Positions 57,185 through 64,000 of a stretch of 64,000 nt of DNA are shown piece by piece (the stretch's first letter is position 1; each line of letters starts with the position of its first letter). Location: assembly GCF_001468465.1 (NCBI RefSeq), contig NZ_LNSA01000016.1:1-64000 (forward strand), read 5' to 3'. The position numbers and the translations under genes were made by a program. The notes beneath the pieces are model-generated. The model had not been told where the DNA came from. It ran no database searches and saw only the letters and a list, made by a program, of their open reading frames with translations. Origin of the DNA: Sphingopyxis sp. H115. Its GTDB lineage: Bacteria > Pseudomonadota > Alphaproteobacteria > Sphingomonadales > Sphingomonadaceae.

Positions 57185-58029
57185 GCCTCCTGGTCCTTTT
57201 CGGGCGGAAGCCGGAACCAGCCGGTGACCATCGACCGGATTTCGTTCACCGGGCCGGCGAGCAGCACCATCACGAGATGGACGAGGAAGAAGGCGACCAG
57301 CGCCCATGCGGCAAGAAAATGGACCGACCGCGCCGACTGGCGCCCGCCAAACAGGTCGAGCAGCCAGGGCGCCGACGCGTTCATGCCGGGCGACATGGTG
57401 AGACCGGTTGCGATCATCAGCGGCAGCAGCACAAAGATGACGCCGATGTAGCTTAATTTCTGGAGGATGTGATAGCTGGCGGCAGCCTCGCCCCTTGGGA
57501 AGCGGAGGCGCGCGTGATTTTTCACATCCTGCCAGATGTGGCGCGGCGCCCATTCGGCGCGGCGGACGTGCAGGTCCTTTTTCAGATGCCCGCCGATAAG
57601 GCTCCACAGTATATAGAGCGTCAGGCTGATCGCGAGCACCCACGCGAACAGCAAATGCCAGCGGCGCCCGTCGGCAAGGCTGTAGCTGGTGGGGATCGTC
57701 GCCCAGCCGGGAAAGGCCCAGGTCTGCTGGGCGCCCTCGGCATCGGTCCAGCGTCCGAGCACCCCCGTGGTCTCAATTCGCGTTTCGCCGATGCGCACGA
57801 AGCCGGTCTTCGGTGTAGAGCCAACCGCCAGCCAGGCGTAATCGGCGTTCGCGCCATATTGGCCCCAATAGAGGCGCGGGTGCGCGTTGAAGATCATCAG
57901 CCCGCTCATCAGGAGAAGGAGCAAAGTCACGGCATTCAACCAATGCCAGATACGCGCGGGCAGCCGGTGGCGATAGACGCGCACCGGCGCCGGTTTCTCG
58001 GGAACGACGGGAGTTTCAGCCTCGGCCAT
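57181..58029 (-). CDS. Cytochrome b561-type membrane protein
   Basis: A 282-residue inner-membrane protein with four or more hydrophobic segments. Heme-ligand histidines are probably in ARIWHWLNAVTLLLLLMSGL, RRWHLLFAWVLAISLTLYIL, HILQKLSYIGVIFVLLPLMI and SVHFLAAWALVAFFLVHLVM. The family passes electrons from quinol to a periplasmic partner. It overlaps the molybdoenzyme gene by four bases and so should be its membrane subunit. It is longer than MsrQ and looks more like the cytochrome b of other YedY-like pairs. The acyl-CoA ligase gene ends 30 bases upstream on the same strand. Confidence 0.85.
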   Translation of the reverse strand: MAEAETPVVPEKPAPVRVYRHRLPARIWHWLNAVTLLLLLMSGLMIFNAHPRLYWGQYGANADYAWLAVGSTPKTGFVRIGETRIETTGVLGRWTDAEGAQQTWAFPGWATIPTSYSLADGRRWHLLFAWVLAISLTLYILWSLIGGHLKKDLHVRRAEWAPRHIWQDVKNHARLRFPRGEAAASYHILQKLSYIGVIFVLLPLMIATGLTMSPGMNASAPWLLDLFGGRQSARSVHFLAAWALVAFFLVHLVMVLLAGPVNEIRSMVTGWFRLPPEKDQEA

Positions 58030-58059
58030 GATCCCGGTTCGCTCCTTCCTGCTTTCTGG

Positions 58060-59763
58060 TTACGCGACGGCCTCCGCCGCATATTCTTCGCGATAGCGAG
58101 TGCGCAAGCTGACCTTGTCGATCTTTTCGCTGCCGAGCTTCGGCAGCGCGTCGTTCGACATCCAGATTCGGCACGGCACCTTATAGGGCGCAAGACGGGC
58201 GTTGAGGAAGGCAACCAGTTCCTCGGCGGTCACGTTGCTGCCGGGTTTCATCCACACCACCGCGCCGACGCATTCGCCAAGCCGCTCGTCGGGCAGGCCG
58301 AACACCGCGCATTCATTGACCTCGGCATGCTCGTAGATCGCCGCCTCGACTTCCTGGCAGCTGATATTCTCACCGCCGCGGATGATGATGTCCTTTTTGC
58401 GGTCGACGATGAACAGATAGCCGTCGGCATCAAGATACCCGAGGTCGCCCGAGCGGAAATAGCCATTTTCAAAGAAGGCGGCCTTGGTCGCCGCCTCATT
58501 GTTCCAATAGCCTTCGAAATTGCACACCGAACGGATGCAGACTTCGCCGACGCCGCCCTGCTGCACCGGTTCGCCATTATCATCGAGAATCGCGAGGTCG
58601 ACTAGCGGTTTCGACGCCGGACCCGTCGACAGCGGCTTTTCGACGTAATTTTCATTGATGATGCCGCAGCCGACCGCATTGGTTTCGGTGAGGCCATAGC
58701 CGAGGAGCGGCTTCGCCTCGCCCATTTCCGTTGCCAAGCGCCGCACATGCTCGGGCGGGCGCGGCGCGCCGCCGCCGGCGTAGCTCTTGCACGTCGACAG
58801 GTCGTAATTCTTGCGGTTCGGGCTTGTGAGGATTTCATAGCTCATCAGCGGCACACCGACGAAATAATTGACCTGCTCATTCTGGATCAGCCGCATCGCC
58901 TCGTCGGCATTCCACTTCGGCATCAGCACCAGTTTGCGGCCGAGCGCGAAGCTTTGCAGGAAGACCGGGATTTCGGCGGTGACGTGGAACAAGGGCGTGC
59001 AGATCAAGGTTGCGGGCTGGATATCCGACATCTGGCCGTCTTCGGTCAGCAAATGAACGATGCTCGCGGTCTGCGTCACATAGTTGAAGATCGCCTGCAC
59101 CACTGCCTCGTGCCGCGAATAGGCGCCCTTCGACTGGCCCGTCGATCCCGAGGTAAAGAGGATGGTGGCAAGATCCTGCCCCGTCAGCGTGGGCAGCACG
59201 GTCCCCGCGGCGCCCTTCGACGCGATCGGCGCGATCGCTTCGTCGATCGGATGCGCGATATCGAGCGTGACGATTTTCGCGCCATGTTCGATGCCCTCGA
59301 GCCGCGCGGCGCGCTGCGGGTCGGCGATCACGAGCTTTGCCTCGCTGTCGATGATCCCCGCGGTGAGTTCGCCGCCCTGCCACCAGCCATTAAGCAAGGT
59401 CGCGCAGCCGCCCGCCATCAAGATACCGATATAGGAGACGCACCAGGCGTTGGCGTTGCGCATCGCCAATCCGACGCGGTCACCGCGCTGGACGCCGAAA
59501 CCATCAACCAACCCCGCCGCGACCTGCCGCGCCGCCAGATAGACCTGCTTGAACGACAGCCGCTCGTCGCCTTCGACAAGAAAGGTCGCGTCGCCATGCT
59601 GCGCCGCGAAAAAAGCGACATAATCGGCGAGGTTGGTCGGCGCATTGGTGATGAAGGGAAGCTGTCGGCCGAAGCGTTCGACGGACCCGACCTGGATCGG
59701 TCCGCCCGGACCGGTGATCAGATTATAGGCGGCTTCCAGGCGCAAATCGAGCGCTGATGGCAT
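58060..59763 (-). CDS. AMP-binding acyl-CoA synthetase
   Basis: A 567-residue adenylate-forming enzyme that activates a carboxylic acid as an acyl-CoA. ATP-site A3 motif [16 protein letters not shown] at about 205, A5 [14 protein letters not shown]7 [21 protein letters not shown]8 [20 protein letters not shown] and the A10 Lys in [15 protein letters not shown] are visible. Substrate may be a medium or long fatty acid. It leads the minus-strand gene run ending in cfa, although the promoter of the following genes could be separate. The ATG at 59763 is chosen because the longer frame upstream is the divergent lgt leader. Confidence 0.9.
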   Translation of the reverse strand: MPSALDLRLEAAYNLITGPGGPIQVGSVERFGRQLPFITNAPTNLADYVAFFAAQHGDATFLVEGDERLSFKQVYLAARQVAAGLVDGFGVQRGDRVGLAMRNANAWCVSYIGILMAGGCATLLNGWWQGGELTAGIIDSEAKLVIADPQRAARLEGIEHGAKIVTLDIAHPIDEAIAPIASKGAAGTVLPTLTGQDLATILFTSGSTGQSKGAYSRHEAVVQAIFNYVTQTASIVHLLTEDGQMSDIQPATLICTPLFHVTAEIPVFLQSFALGRKLVLMPKWNADEAMRLIQNEQVNYFVGVPLMSYEILTSPNRKNYDLSTCKSYAGGGAPRPPEHVRRLATEMGEAKPLLGYGLTETNAVGCGIINENYVEKPLSTGPASKPLVDLAILDDNGEPVQQGGVGEVCIRSVCNFEGYWNNEAATKAAFFENGYFRSGDLGYLDADGYLFIVDRKKDIIIRGGENISCQEVEAAIYEHAEVNECAVFGLPDERLGECVGAVVWMKPGSNVTAEELVAFLNARLAPYKVPCRIWMSNDALPKLGSEKIDKVSLRTRYREEYAAEAVA

Positions 59764-59840
59764 CTTGTATCTCTCCTCTTGGTCTCGCTGGCCTAACCCC
59801 TTATGGGGAGGCCTCTCCTGGGGAAGGACCGCGCGACTAT

Positions 59841-60716
59841 ATGTTTCTTTTTGCAACCTTAGCCGAAGCAACGCAATATGTGAACTTTCACGATCTGATG
59901 GGGGAGAACTCCGAGATCGCGTTCAGCGTCTTCGGCCTGCCGATCCGATGGTATGCGCTCGCTTATCTTGCCGGGATTTTCGTTGGTTACTGGTATCTCT
60001 TAAAGCTGATCGCGCAACCCGGCGCCCCGATGGCGCAGCGCCACGCCGACGACATGATCTTCTGGGCGATGCTCGGGATCATCCTCGGTGGGCGCCTCGG
60101 CTATGTGCTGTTCTACAACCTCGAGGCCTACATCGACAATCCGGTCACGATCTTCAAATTGTGGGACGGAGGCATGTCGCTCCACGGCGGGGTGATGGGC
60201 GTACTAACCGCGATCTGGTATGTTACCCGGAAGGAAAAGCTAAGCTTCCTGCGCTTCTGCGACTATATCGCGTGCGTCGTTCCCTTCGGTCTTTTCTTTG
60301 GCCGCCTCGCCAATTTCGTGAACGGCGAACTGTGGGGTCGTGTATCCTATGTCCCTTGGGCGATGGTCTTTCCCGGCAACGCCGGCCCCGAACCGCGCCA
60401 CCCGAGCCAGCTTTATGAAGCGGGGCTGGAAGGCATCGTGATGTTCGCAATCCTCGCCTTCTGCTTCTGGCGCACCGATGCACGCTACAAGCCGGGCTTC
60501 TTGTTCGGCCTCGCAGCGATCATCTATGGCCTCAGCCGCTTTGCGGTCGAGTTCGTGCGCGAACCCGACGCCCAGCTTGGCACGCTGTCGTGGGGCCTGA
60601 CGATGGGGCAGACGCTGACCGTCCCGATGCTGCTCGCCGGTGTCTGGCTCGTCGCGACCGCGAAGGGACGCCGCCAGCGGATCGAACCGGTGGCCGGAAC
60701 CGACAGCATTGCGTGA
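59841..60716 (+). CDS. lgt: Prolipoprotein diacylglyceryl transferase
   Basis: A 291-residue inner-membrane enzyme that attaches diacylglycerol to the lipobox Cys of prolipoproteins. It has about seven membrane segments. Signature parts are [43 protein letters not shown] (catalytic His), [20 protein letters not shown] (Lgt signature) and [12 protein letters not shown]. The start at 59841 is chosen; an ATG 19 codons later is also possible. It diverges from the acyl-CoA ligase gene across 77 bases and overlaps the next gene by eight bases. It would serve lipoproteins such as BamD in this window. Confidence 0.93.
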   Translation: MFLFATLAEATQYVNFHDLMGENSEIAFSVFGLPIRWYALAYLAGIFVGYWYLLKLIAQPGAPMAQRHADDMIFWAMLGIILGGRLGYVLFYNLEAYIDNPVTIFKLWDGGMSLHGGVMGVLTAIWYVTRKEKLSFLRFCDYIACVVPFGLFFGRLANFVNGELWGRVSYVPWAMVFPGNAGPEPRHPSQLYEAGLEGIVMFAILAFCFWRTDARYKPGFLFGLAAIIYGLSRFAVEFVREPDAQLGTLSWGLTMGQTLTVPMLLAGVWLVATAKGRRQRIEPVAGTDSIA

Positions 60717-61773
60717 CGGCCCGCCGACCCCGGACCAACTGATCGCCCGAATCGCGGCCACCCGACCCGTCACGGTCGCCGACTATATGGCCGCCGCGAA
60801 CGCGCATTATTATGCGACGCGCGACCCGCTCGGCGCAGCGGGGGATTTTACGACCGCACCGGAAATCAGCCAGATGTTCGGCGAAATGGTCGGCATCTGG
60901 ATCGCCGACCTGTGGAGCCGCGCGGGCATCCCCGCGTTCCACTATGTCGAGCTTGGCCCCGGCCGCGGCACGCTTGCCGCCGATGCGCTGCGCACGATGG
61001 CGCGCTTCGGCTGCGAACCCATTGGCGTCCACCTTGTCGAGACCAGCCCGGCGCTGCGCGCGGCGCAACTTGCGCGCCTGCCCGCGGCCACGCACCATGA
61101 CGAGGTCGATGCACTGCCCCATGACGCGCCGCTCGTCATCGTAGCGAACGAGTTTTTCGACGCGCTGCCGATCCATCAATATATTCGCACGGCGGACGGC
61201 TGGCGCGAGCTTATGGTCGAGCGCGCGGGCGACGCGCGCGTGGCCGTCGCGGGCGACGTTCCGGCCGACGAGGCCATTCCGACGGCGCTGCGCGGCGCGG
61301 CCAAAGGCGCAATCGTCGAAACCATGCCCGTCGCCGCGGCGATCATGCAGCGCTGCGCCTTCCGCCTTTCGCGGCAGGGTGGCGCGATGCTGGCGGTTGA
61401 CTATGGCTATAGCGGGCCCGCCGCGGGCGACACGTTGCAGGCGGTCAAGGCGCACCGCTTTGCCGACCCCTTCGCTGATCCGGGCGAGGTCGACCTGACG
61501 GCGCATGTCGATTTCACGACGCTGGCCGATGCCGCGCGTGGCGCGGGCGTAGCCGTGACCCCGCTCGCGACGCAGGGCGAGTGGCTGAGGCGGCTGGGCA
61601 TCGACGCGCGGCTGCAATCGCTTGCCACCGCTACGCCCGCCCGCGCCGACGAATTGCAGGGCCAGCGCGATCGGCTGGTCGATCCCGGCGCAATGGGCGA
61701 TCTGTTCAAGGTGTTGGCCTTCACCGCACCCAGCTGGCCCACCCCCGCAGGATTCAAAGGAGACGCCGCATGA
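60709..61773 (+). CDS. NDUFAF7/MidA-type SAM methyltransferase
   Basis: A 354-residue methyltransferase of the DUF185/NDUFAF7 family. Conserved parts are [40 protein letters not shown], the SAM motif [40 protein letters not shown] and [20 protein letters not shown]. Mitochondrial homologues methylate an arginine of complex I subunit NDUFS2; the bacterial target is not proven. No ATG fits; a TTG at 60709 overlapping the lgt stop by eight bases is the best start. The stop overlaps the ATG of the next GNAT gene. The lgt-NDUFAF7-pgeF order is common in alphaproteobacteria. Confidence 0.88.
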   Translation: MRDGPPTPDQLIARIAATRPVTVADYMAAANAHYYATRDPLGAAGDFTTAPEISQMFGEMVGIWIADLWSRAGIPAFHYVELGPGRGTLAADALRTMARFGCEPIGVHLVETSPALRAAQLARLPAATHHDEVDALPHDAPLVIVANEFFDALPIHQYIRTADGWRELMVERAGDARVAVAGDVPADEAIPTALRGAAKGAIVETMPVAAAIMQRCAFRLSRQGGAMLAVDYGYSGPAAGDTLQAVKAHRFADPFADPGEVDLTAHVDFTTLADAARGAGVAVTPLATQGEWLRRLGIDARLQSLATATPARADELQGQRDRLVDPGAMGDLFKVLAFTAPSWPTPAGFKGDAA

Positions 61774-62288
61774 CCGCCATTCAACTGGCGACGCCCGGAG
61801 ATGCCGAGGCGATCGCCGCCTTTGCCAACGGGTCATTCACGCACACCTTCGGACATATCTACGACCCCGCCGACCTCGCGAGCTTCCTTGCCGACTGGAA
61901 CCCGCCTGAGCGCGTGCGCGCACAGATCGCGAGCGACGACCATGACATCGCCCTCGTCCGCGACGCGGCGGGGGCGATCCTCGGCTATATAAAGATGGGG
62001 CCGCTCGATTTCGACCTGCCCGAGGGTCAGCCGACCGACAGCGCGGTCGAACTGCACCAGCTCTATGTGGACGAAGCCGCCAAGGGGACGGGCGTTGCGG
62101 CGGCGTTGATGGACTGGGGTATCGACTGGGCGCGTGGGCGCGCCGCCATCCTCTACCTCAGCGTCTTCACCGAGAACGACCGCGCGCAGGCCTTTTACCG
62201 TCGCTACGGCTTTTACGACGTCGGCCGCAACGCCTTTCGCGTCGGCAATCATATCGACGAAGACCGCTTTTTCAGGCTCGACCTGTGA
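61770..62288 (+). CDS. GNAT family N-acetyltransferase
   Basis: A 172-residue acetyltransferase. AIQLATPGDAEAIAAFANGS starts the fold, AVELHQLYVDEAAKGTGVAA holds the acetyl-CoA loop (AAKGTGVAAALM), and ILYLSVFTENDRAQAFYRRY with GFYDVGRNAFRVG is the typical C-terminal part. A strong AAAGGAG ribosome-binding site lies 8 bases before the ATG. It overlaps the preceding and following genes by four bases each (ATGA and GTGA), so it is tightly coupled in the lgt-pgeF operon. The substrate is unknown. Confidence 0.87.
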   Translation: MTAIQLATPGDAEAIAAFANGSFTHTFGHIYDPADLASFLADWNPPERVRAQIASDDHDIALVRDAAGAILGYIKMGPLDFDLPEGQPTDSAVELHQLYVDEAAKGTGVAAALMDWGIDWARGRAAILYLSVFTENDRAQAFYRRYGFYDVGRNAFRVGNHIDEDRFFRLDL

Positions 62289-63052
62289 GCGCGCCTTTCG
62301 TTACGGCCCCCACACTGGGCGGCATTGCCCACGGCTTTTTCGGGCGCCGCGGTGGCGTCTCGGCAGGCGATCTTGCCTCGCTCAACTGCGGGCTCGGATC
62401 GGGTGACGATCCGGCGCTGATCGCAGAAAATCGCCGGCGCGTCGCCAACGCCATGCTTCCTGGCGCGACGGTGACCGGTCTCTATCAGGTGCATGGCGCT
62501 CGCTGCGTCATTGTCGATGCAAACAGCGATCTTGCCGAACGGCCCGAAGCCGATGCGATGGCGACGCGCGTCCCGGATATCCTGCTCGGCATATTGACCG
62601 CCGACTGCGTCCCCGTGCTGTTCGCCGATCGCGAAGCCGGGGTCGTCGGCGCGGCGCATGCCGGATGGAAAGGCGCGATCGCGGGGATCACAGACTCGAC
62701 GCTCGATGCGATGGAAAGCCTCGGCGCGCGGCGCCCCAACATCGCAGCCGCGATCGGCCCATGTATCGGCCGCGCCTCCTATGAGGTCGACGAGGGCTTC
62801 GTGCAGCGTTTCCTTGACCACGACCCCGCGAATGAGCGCTTCTTCGCCGCGGCCAAGCCCGACCATGCGATGTTCGACATCGCCGCCTATGTCGCTGCGC
62901 GCCTCGCCGCAGCGGGCGTCACGCGAATTGCCATCGGCGGGCAGGACACCTATGCCGAGAGCGAGCATTATTTCAGCTATCGCCGCGCGTGCCATAAAGG
63001 AGAAAACACCTATGGCCGCCAATTGTCGGTGATCGGACTGTCGGGAGGATAA
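62285..63052 (+). CDS. pgeF: Peptidoglycan editing factor PgeF (laccase-like)
   Basis: A 255-residue multicopper/zinc protein of the YfiH family, which hydrolyses misplaced muropeptide intermediates and was once named polyphenol oxidase. Metal and active-site pieces are LNCGLGSGDDPALIAENRRR, TGLYQVHGARC, GILTADCVPVLFADREAGVV, GAAHAGWKGAIAGI, and GPCIGRASYEVDEGF, with the final SYRRACHKGENTYGRQLSVI. The start is a GTG overlapping the GNAT stop. The length is normal. A plus-strand transporter gene starts eight bases after its stop. Confidence 0.92.
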   Translation: MSAPFVTAPTLGGIAHGFFGRRGGVSAGDLASLNCGLGSGDDPALIAENRRRVANAMLPGATVTGLYQVHGARCVIVDANSDLAERPEADAMATRVPDILLGILTADCVPVLFADREAGVVGAAHAGWKGAIAGITDSTLDAMESLGARRPNIAAAIGPCIGRASYEVDEGFVQRFLDHDPANERFFAAAKPDHAMFDIAAYVAARLAAAGVTRIAIGGQDTYAESEHYFSYRRACHKGENTYGRQLSVIGLSGG

Positions 63053-63060
63053 GAGGCAAG

Positions 63061-64000
63061 ATGACGCGCACGCGCTGGTTGGGTTTGATCGGCGGCCTCG
63101 TCGTCTTTTGCACCATACTCCTCCTCCCTGCCCCCGCCGGCATGGAACTCACCGCCTGGCGCGTGGCGGCCCTCACCGTCTTGATGGCGATCTGGTGGAT
63201 GACCGAGGCGCTGCCGCTCACCGTCACCGCACTCCTCCCCTTCCTCACCGTCCCAGCCTTCGGGGTGATGGACGCCAATGCCATCGCCAAGGAATATTAT
63301 TCGCCGATCCTGTTCCTGATCCTCGGCGGCGCCTTCCTCGCGCTCGCAATCGAGCGCGTCGGGCTGCACCGGCGGCTCGCGCTCGCGCTCTTGAAACGCG
63401 CCTCGCCGACTGCATCGGGTCTGCTCTTTGCCTTCATGGCGGCGACCGCGCTGCTCAGCATGTTCATCTCGAACACCTCGACGACGCTCATCATGATCCC
63501 GATCGCGCTCGCCGTCGTGCGCGCGGGCGGCGTGCAGGAGGGCGAGACGAACGGCTTTGCCGGCGCAGTGATGATGGGCATCGCCTTTGCCGCATCGATC
63601 GGCGGGCTCGGTACGCTGGTCGGCAGCCCCACCAACGCGATTGCCGCGGGGCTGATCGAAAAGGCGCTGGGTTTGCGCATCTCCTTTCTCGACTGGATGA
63701 TCTACGGCATCCCCGTCGTGCTGCTTGCTACCCCTGCCGCGATGGTCGTCGTCGCGCACGTCCAGCGCTTGTCGGCCAATTCCTTCGACGGACAAGGCGC
63801 CGCTGCGGCGCTCGGCAATCAGGCGATATGGTCGACCGCCGAACGCCGCGTCGTTCCCGTCTTTCTGCTCGTCCTGATCGCCTGGATCGCGCAGCCGTGG
63901 CTCGAACCCTTCCTGCCGGGCGGCGCCTTGACCGACGGCACGATTGCGGTGGCGGGCAGTCTTTTGCTCTTCATCCTGCCCGACGGCACGGGGCGGCCGC
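63061..64000 (+). CDS. DASS (SLC13) family anion transporter, 3' end missing
   Basis: The first about 313 residues of a divalent anion:Na+ symporter; the frame is open to the right edge. Hydrophobic segments begin at GLIGGLVVFCTILLLPAPAG and follow regularly. Signature motifs are LSMFISNTSTTLIMIPIA (SNT) and GTLVGSPTNAIAAGLIEKAL (SPTN-type), which form the sodium and substrate sites of DASS carriers for C4-dicarboxylates or related anions. MTEALPLTVTALLPFLTVPA near residue 50 is also typical. A GAGGCAAG ribosome-binding site precedes the ATG, eight bases after pgeF. Confidence 0.9.
   Translation, partial: MTRTRWLGLIGGLVVFCTILLLPAPAGMELTAWRVAALTVLMAIWWMTEALPLTVTALLPFLTVPAFGVMDANAIAKEYYSPILFLILGGAFLALAIERVGLHRRLALALLKRASPTASGLLFAFMAATALLSMFISNTSTTLIMIPIALAVVRAGGVQEGETNGFAGAVMMGIAFAASIGGLGTLVGSPTNAIAAGLIEKALGLRISFLDWMIYGIPVVLLATPAAMVVVAHVQRLSANSFDGQGAAAALGNQAIWSTAERRVVPVFLLVLIAWIAQPWLEPFLPGGALTDGTIAVAGSLLLFILPDGTGRP

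Overview
The window is GC-rich and densely packed, and looks like a chromosomal segment of an alphaproteobacterium. It is most likely a sphingomonad of the Sphingopyxis type. That placement is an inference from the rimP-nusA-ylxR-infB block, the wax-ester/DGAT-type acyltransferase, the SleB hydrolase, the TonB/PepSY uptake genes and the palindromic repeats scattered between (and once inside) genes. No rRNA, tRNA, CRISPR array, transposase or prophage module was seen. No stretch over 300 bases lacks a gene. The ferredoxin-like gene at the left end and the anion transporter at the right end are cut by the window.

Region 1-3.4 kb is accessory: a partial ferredoxin-like gene, a DUF2199 gene, a lower-GC islet (ribbon-helix-helix protein, tiny membrane peptide, upstream palindrome), a 2H phosphoesterase gene with a decayed tandem copy beside it, and a truncated helix-turn-helix-like gene. 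From 3.4 to 8.8 kb come an SDR oxidoreductase abutting prmA, then on the other strand a Crp/Fnr regulator-modA-modB-modC series followed by phhA. From 8.8 to 15 kb two fatty acid hydroxylase/sterol desaturase family genes surround a DUF2946-TonB receptor-PepSY operon, probably for metal uptake.

Region 15-21.5 kb is a minus-strand string: peptidyl-prolyl isomerase, bamD, recN, a GNAT gene, an exported monooxygenase-fold protein and ligA. The last four are joined by 4-base overlaps. An ArsR-SRPBCC pair with an unusually AT-rich, probably leaderless promoter lies at 22.3-23.3 kb. Region 23.5-38.3 kb holds the translation and RNA block on the minus strand, in two parts. rimP-nusA-ylxR-infB-DUF1697-rbfA forms one part and truB-rpsO-pnp the other, split by an exported small protein, a GNAT, an M20 peptidase, tdk and a plus-strand acyltransferase gene. 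truB carries an in-frame palindromic repeat.

Region 38.5-49.3 kb has a SleB cell-wall hydrolase, a VOC protein, a HerA-type ATPase, a TauE/TIGR02186 pair, a two-gene NfrB/NfrA-like glycan locus, nhaA and a DUF885 lipoprotein. Region 49.4-59.8 kb holds a divergent tryptophan-2,3-dioxygenase homologue coupled to a kynureninase-like enzyme, a quinone-oxidoreductase-like gene with an N-acyl-D-amino-acid deacylase, an exported methyltransferase homologue, and a run of acyl-CoA ligase, cytochrome b, sulfite-oxidase-fold molybdoenzyme and cfa. The window closes with lgt-NDUFAF7 homologue-GNAT-pgeF-DASS transporter, the first four overlapping.

The strongest candidates for something less described are the compact NfrB/NfrA-like pair, the dioxygenase/kynureninase-like pair with an altered substrate loop, the repeat inserted in truB, and the low-GC islet near 1-1.8 kb. 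Function calls rest on motif recognition by eye; no database search was run.
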